64,000 nucleotides of DNA from Pseudomonas mucoides (GTDB lineage: Bacteria; Pseudomonadota; Gammaproteobacteria; Pseudomonadales; Pseudomonadaceae): positions 186,001 to 250,000 of the forward strand of contig NZ_JACOPW010000004.1 in the NCBI RefSeq assembly GCF_015461845.1, read 5' to 3'. Of this stretch, positions 62,301-64,000 are shown piece by piece. Positions within the stretch are counted from its first letter, which is position 1, and every line of letters starts with the position of its first letter. The notes below the pieces were generated by a model. The model did not search any database, was not told the origin of the DNA, and worked only from the letters and a program-made list of their open reading frames with translations. The translations under genes and the position numbers were made by a program.

Positions 62301-64000
62301 CAGTTGGGTTATCGGCCAGGCCAGGGGGGCTTCTTCAAGCAATGGGTGATGGCCAAGACCGAGACACCGGCGCAGCGCCGCACGGCGCTCGCCGCACCGC
62401 CGATCCGTCCGCTGGCTGACCATGAAGACATGATTCTGTTGCGCGGTCCCGGCTTTTCCACCGTTGCCCCCACGCTCACCGAACGGGTGCAGGATATTTA
62501 CCCTCACTTCAACGACCGCGAGGTCAATACCTTCGTTCGATCCCTCGGTTCGCAGGAGCAAGGGCATCAGACACTGACCCGACTGGACCGCGAACTGGAC
62601 GACCTGCGTGTGCTGTTCAATCGCTGGCGCTACCAGCAGCCGGATACCTGGGGCCCGGATCAACACGGGTTCGTCAACAGTGGCGGCTTGCACATTGCCG
62701 AACGGTTAATCGATTGTTTCAAACGCAAGCCCACGGTCTTTGGTGAACGCAGCATCACGGCCGACGGCGGGTATGCGCTGGACCTGTCCACAGAGTTCAA
62801 GTCGCTTGACCTCGAACGCTGGTGGAAGGAGCTGCCGGATATCAAGCGCTACCTCGATCAGATCAGCACCTTGAATCTGGACCGCACGACCTTTTTTGAA
62901 AGCGGTCCCGGTCTGCTCAGTGACTTCCCTCATCTGCAGCAACTGAGTGCCCGCAATTGCGGCTTGACCCGACTCCCCGACGCCATCGGCAAAATGCACC
63001 ACCTGCGGACGCTGCGGTTGATGAACAACAACATCACGTTGACCCCGTCTGCCGTCGAGCAACTGCGAAACCTGACCCGCATGGAAACCCTCAGGCTTGA
63101 TGACAACAGGCAGTTGGGCCGGCTCCCGGACGTCGGACGCATGCCCAGACTGAGAGTCCTGAGCTTGAGCAACACCGGGGCCACCGCCTGGCCCGATGGC
63201 CTGTTCGGGCCTTTCAACAAACGTCGACCGCGGGGCTTCTTTCTGGATTTGCAGGAGAACCCGATCAACGTCATTCCCAAGGTCGTGCCCGGCTCGGAAG
63301 ATGCCTTCCTCCTGGCGCGGACCCGCTTGTACGACGAGCGGCTCTCGGAGGCCAACCGGATCACCTTCAAAGCGTATCGACGATCCGTCGGCATCTCGCC
63401 AGAGCAGGTCTACGCCTATGCGGCACGGGACACGATGAACCTGTGGCCCATGAACGATGACTCGACATGGTGGAGTGCCGAGGTCTCAGGGCTGGGTACT
63501 TTCCGGGAGGAAGCCTGGCACGAATTGATGACCGAGCCTGGCTCCGAGGATTTTTTTGCCTTGATCCAGAAACAGACCCGCTCGGCCGATTACAAGGCCG
63601 GTGGTGATTTGCGTCAGCAGCTCAGCAATCGGGTATGGCGCATGATCGAAGCCATCGACCTGGACACCGGATTGCGCAAGGACCTGTTCGAAATGGCCAG
63701 GGCGCCTACTACCTGCGCCGATGCCGGGGCCCAAGTATTCAACCACATGGGCATCAAGGTGCTCGCCTCCGAAGCCTATGCCTTGTCGACGTCCAACGCC
63801 GTGCTTGAAAGCAAACTGGTGAACCTGGCCAGAGGTGCTGCTCGCCTCGCGCGCGTGGATGACATTGCCCGTGCCGATTTCGGCAGCCGCCCGGGCAATC
63901 CGGATGAGGTCGAGGTGTACCTCGCCTACGAAACCGGCCTGGCTCAACGCCTCGGCTTACCGTGGCAATCGGAGACGATGCTGTTTCGCACCATCGCCGG
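59352..64000 (+). CDS. DUF6543-LRR-NEL protein: predicted IpaH/SspH-like E3 ubiquitin ligase effector (3' end outside window)
   Basis: A single open frame of at least 1549 codons runs from ATG 59352 off the end. The first 450 residues follow the DUF6543 'dermonecrotic toxin' pattern (SLTQTASGYWAQNIRGF, LLDAALHNFASHET). A hydrophobic segment lies at about 447-495 (FNIALMVVTPFVPGLGQLMMG). Leucine-rich repeats occupy about 1173-1310 (LQQLSARNCGLTRLPDAIG, LRVLSLSN). The NEL-like region follows, with the catalytic-type Cys1455 in TTCADAGAQVFNHMG, giving the Cys-x-Asp motif of NEL enzymes. Such proteins transfer ubiquitin in a host cell, having no bacterial substrate. No signal peptide is seen. Weakness: the end of the NEL domain is not visible. 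Confidence 0.85.
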   Translation, partial: MTDLHGRISARPTPGANDKKGRHYDFIKSRIHPTFKDASVRRIRELSLTQTASGYWAQNIRGFDHTPLQHANLDLWSAQNTVDRVMDKVRGVYEFAEPLLTRALLEQFGVDVDVKTTYLHLYLPKQLPWYASHLNGVVTRTVSLLDAALHNFASHETCEADSNFISQPDARGHFDTLAIKRKMSIAQFQTLCRTLDIGARYTKYLEEQLRPRDGLAQVVLKHKIIENEKAAFKAAARLAVLKGDIDADAGDLILMMLDGQRNLTRKGRIMQFAKLSMLDSQLTGIVLITPDLNRVHEVVPIFAYVPQDPEHPLKEYPSTLALMKELTRQLRDNDVISSTGMTYQQFFSRFVDQSDRGHFFGGLPQRLFQVKWHRKEPLDPRPSWREEAITAPRLQFNTAPISGELWQYLFEQKLNKVLNDARHIAVSTADADTHARWAWWENFKKIVSDIFNIALMVVTPFVPGLGQLMMGYMAYQMASDAIEGLVDMTLGLWTEATEHIVGLVTDVLQLEAFAAGAQIGALARLKLSPLIEGMKPVTLPNGEPRLWHPDLKPYEWPDVQLSPDSRPDALGLHAHEGEAVLPLDDKHYAVQKDPQTGNYRVKHPHRDNAYLPELKHNGLGAWTHEAENPRAWDRPTLMRRLGHTVEGFSDTELEAVRIASGTDDGALRRMYVDNTAPPPLLDDSLTRLNIQRQTRQAIRRIRSGQPLDPSSYWFEPLATYLDGWPADKALKVYENADMSGRFRQYGNADATAEQTLSTSLSNLMSEQFAPDLVGFLNEEELHAVLGRSTAQRERVQALRNRLADEADRLTPDIINQLYQGAQAFDDPPLRLMRHAFPELPSRAATTLLNTTDAADLKRMIQTQRLPLSLKSRTREAAFEARTNHAYEGFHDGAQWVAQTESLVLNALRIHTDTFAQLRIEVREGNDAGPLRSRVGAEGASMVRVLVKDDGNRFEVWDGDNRKLHDATDFYEAVLNALPENKQAQLGYRPGQGGFFKQWVMAKTETPAQRRTALAAPPIRPLADHEDMILLRGPGFSTVAPTLTERVQDIYPHFNDREVNTFVRSLGSQEQGHQTLTRLDRELDDLRVLFNRWRYQQPDTWGPDQHGFVNSGGLHIAERLIDCFKRKPTVFGERSITADGGYALDLSTEFKSLDLERWWKELPDIKRYLDQISTLNLDRTTFFESGPGLLSDFPHLQQLSARNCGLTRLPDAIGKMHHLRTLRLMNNNITLTPSAVEQLRNLTRMETLRLDDNRQLGRLPDVGRMPRLRVLSLSNTGATAWPDGLFGPFNKRRPRGFFLDLQENPINVIPKVVPGSEDAFLLARTRLYDERLSEANRITFKAYRRSVGISPEQVYAYAARDTMNLWPMNDDSTWWSAEVSGLGTFREEAWHELMTEPGSEDFFALIQKQTRSADYKAGGDLRQQLSNRVWRMIEAIDLDTGLRKDLFEMARAPTTCADAGAQVFNHMGIKVLASEAYALSTSNAVLESKLVNLARGAARLARVDDIARADFGSRPGNPDEVEVYLAYETGLAQRLGLPWQSETMLFRTIA

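Noticed and set aside
61458..62693. Minus-strand open frame of 411 codons opposite the effector gene
   Set aside because: Antisense shadow; the plus strand carries the continuous DUF6543-LRR-NEL frame.
1..64000. CRISPR array, tRNA, rRNA, prophage or plasmid origin
   Set aside because: No evenly spaced direct repeats, cloverleaf or ribosomal sequence, phage gene block or origin repeats were seen; the palindromes present are REP elements. A tRNA scan was not run.

Overview
The window is a stretch of chromosome from a Pseudomonas, most likely of the P. fluorescens group. The reasons are the gene order glpF-glpK-glpR-glpD, the acidic amino acid transporter with its AauS/AauR regulators, a GlpM-family protein, a DUF6124-type gene with a long leader, several families of Pseudomonas REP palindromes with a RAYT gene, and two very large DUF6543 'dermonecrotic toxin' type proteins. 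Assignments rest on reading motifs; no database search was run.

Layout. 1-1053: the start of a PhzF-family gene and ybaK. 1.4-6.6 kb: glycerol uptake and catabolism (glpF, glpK, glpR, glpD), with a shared promoter motif and a REPIN-like palindrome. 6.6-9.3 kb: a LysR regulator divergent from an MFS exporter and a small NTF2-like protein, in more AT-rich DNA. 9.4-16.3 kb: the glutamate/aspartate ABC transporter (aatJQMP) and its two-component system (aauSR), preceded by a very clear sigma-54 enhancer architecture. 16.3-18.4 kb: GlpM-like protein, a paired SMR/EamA small transporter, and a MipA/OmpV porin-like protein. 18.5-24.8 kb: HAD phosphatase, class III aminotransferase, alpha/beta hydrolase, sensor kinase and NtrC-type regulator, behind a second sigma-54 promoter; the pathway is unknown. 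24.8-27.2 kb: two lipoproteins and a DsbA-like protein.

27.2-38.2 kb: a DUF6124-type gene behind a structured leader, an exported alpha/beta hydrolase, a roughly 1120-residue protein of tandem Ig-like modules, and a 1742-residue DUF6543 protein. 38.2-43.2 kb: metE and metR, a GNAT acetyltransferase, a LysE exporter and a Nudix hydrolase. 43.4-48.4 kb: an APC permease, a nitrilase-family amidohydrolase, a LuxR-type regulator and an FMN glutamate-synthase-like oxidoreductase. 48.4-53.3 kb: membrane glycan-modification genes (GT39-like, GtrA, GtrII-like, OpgC). 53.3-56.0 kb: an amino acid permease and a RAYT gene flanked on both sides by REPINs of one family. 56.1-59.2 kb: a large class A penicillin-binding protein.

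59.35 kb to the end: one open frame of at least 1549 codons, running off the window. It reads as DUF6543-type N-terminal region, hydrophobic segment, leucine-rich repeats, and the start of a NEL-type (IpaH/SspH-like) E3 ubiquitin ligase domain with a Cys-x-Asp motif. It is the most striking gene here: a predicted effector that would act on eukaryotic ubiquitin. Other points of note are the DUF6124 leader with mutually exclusive pairings near the ribosome binding site, the sigma-54-controlled operon of unknown function, and the RAYT/REPIN unit.
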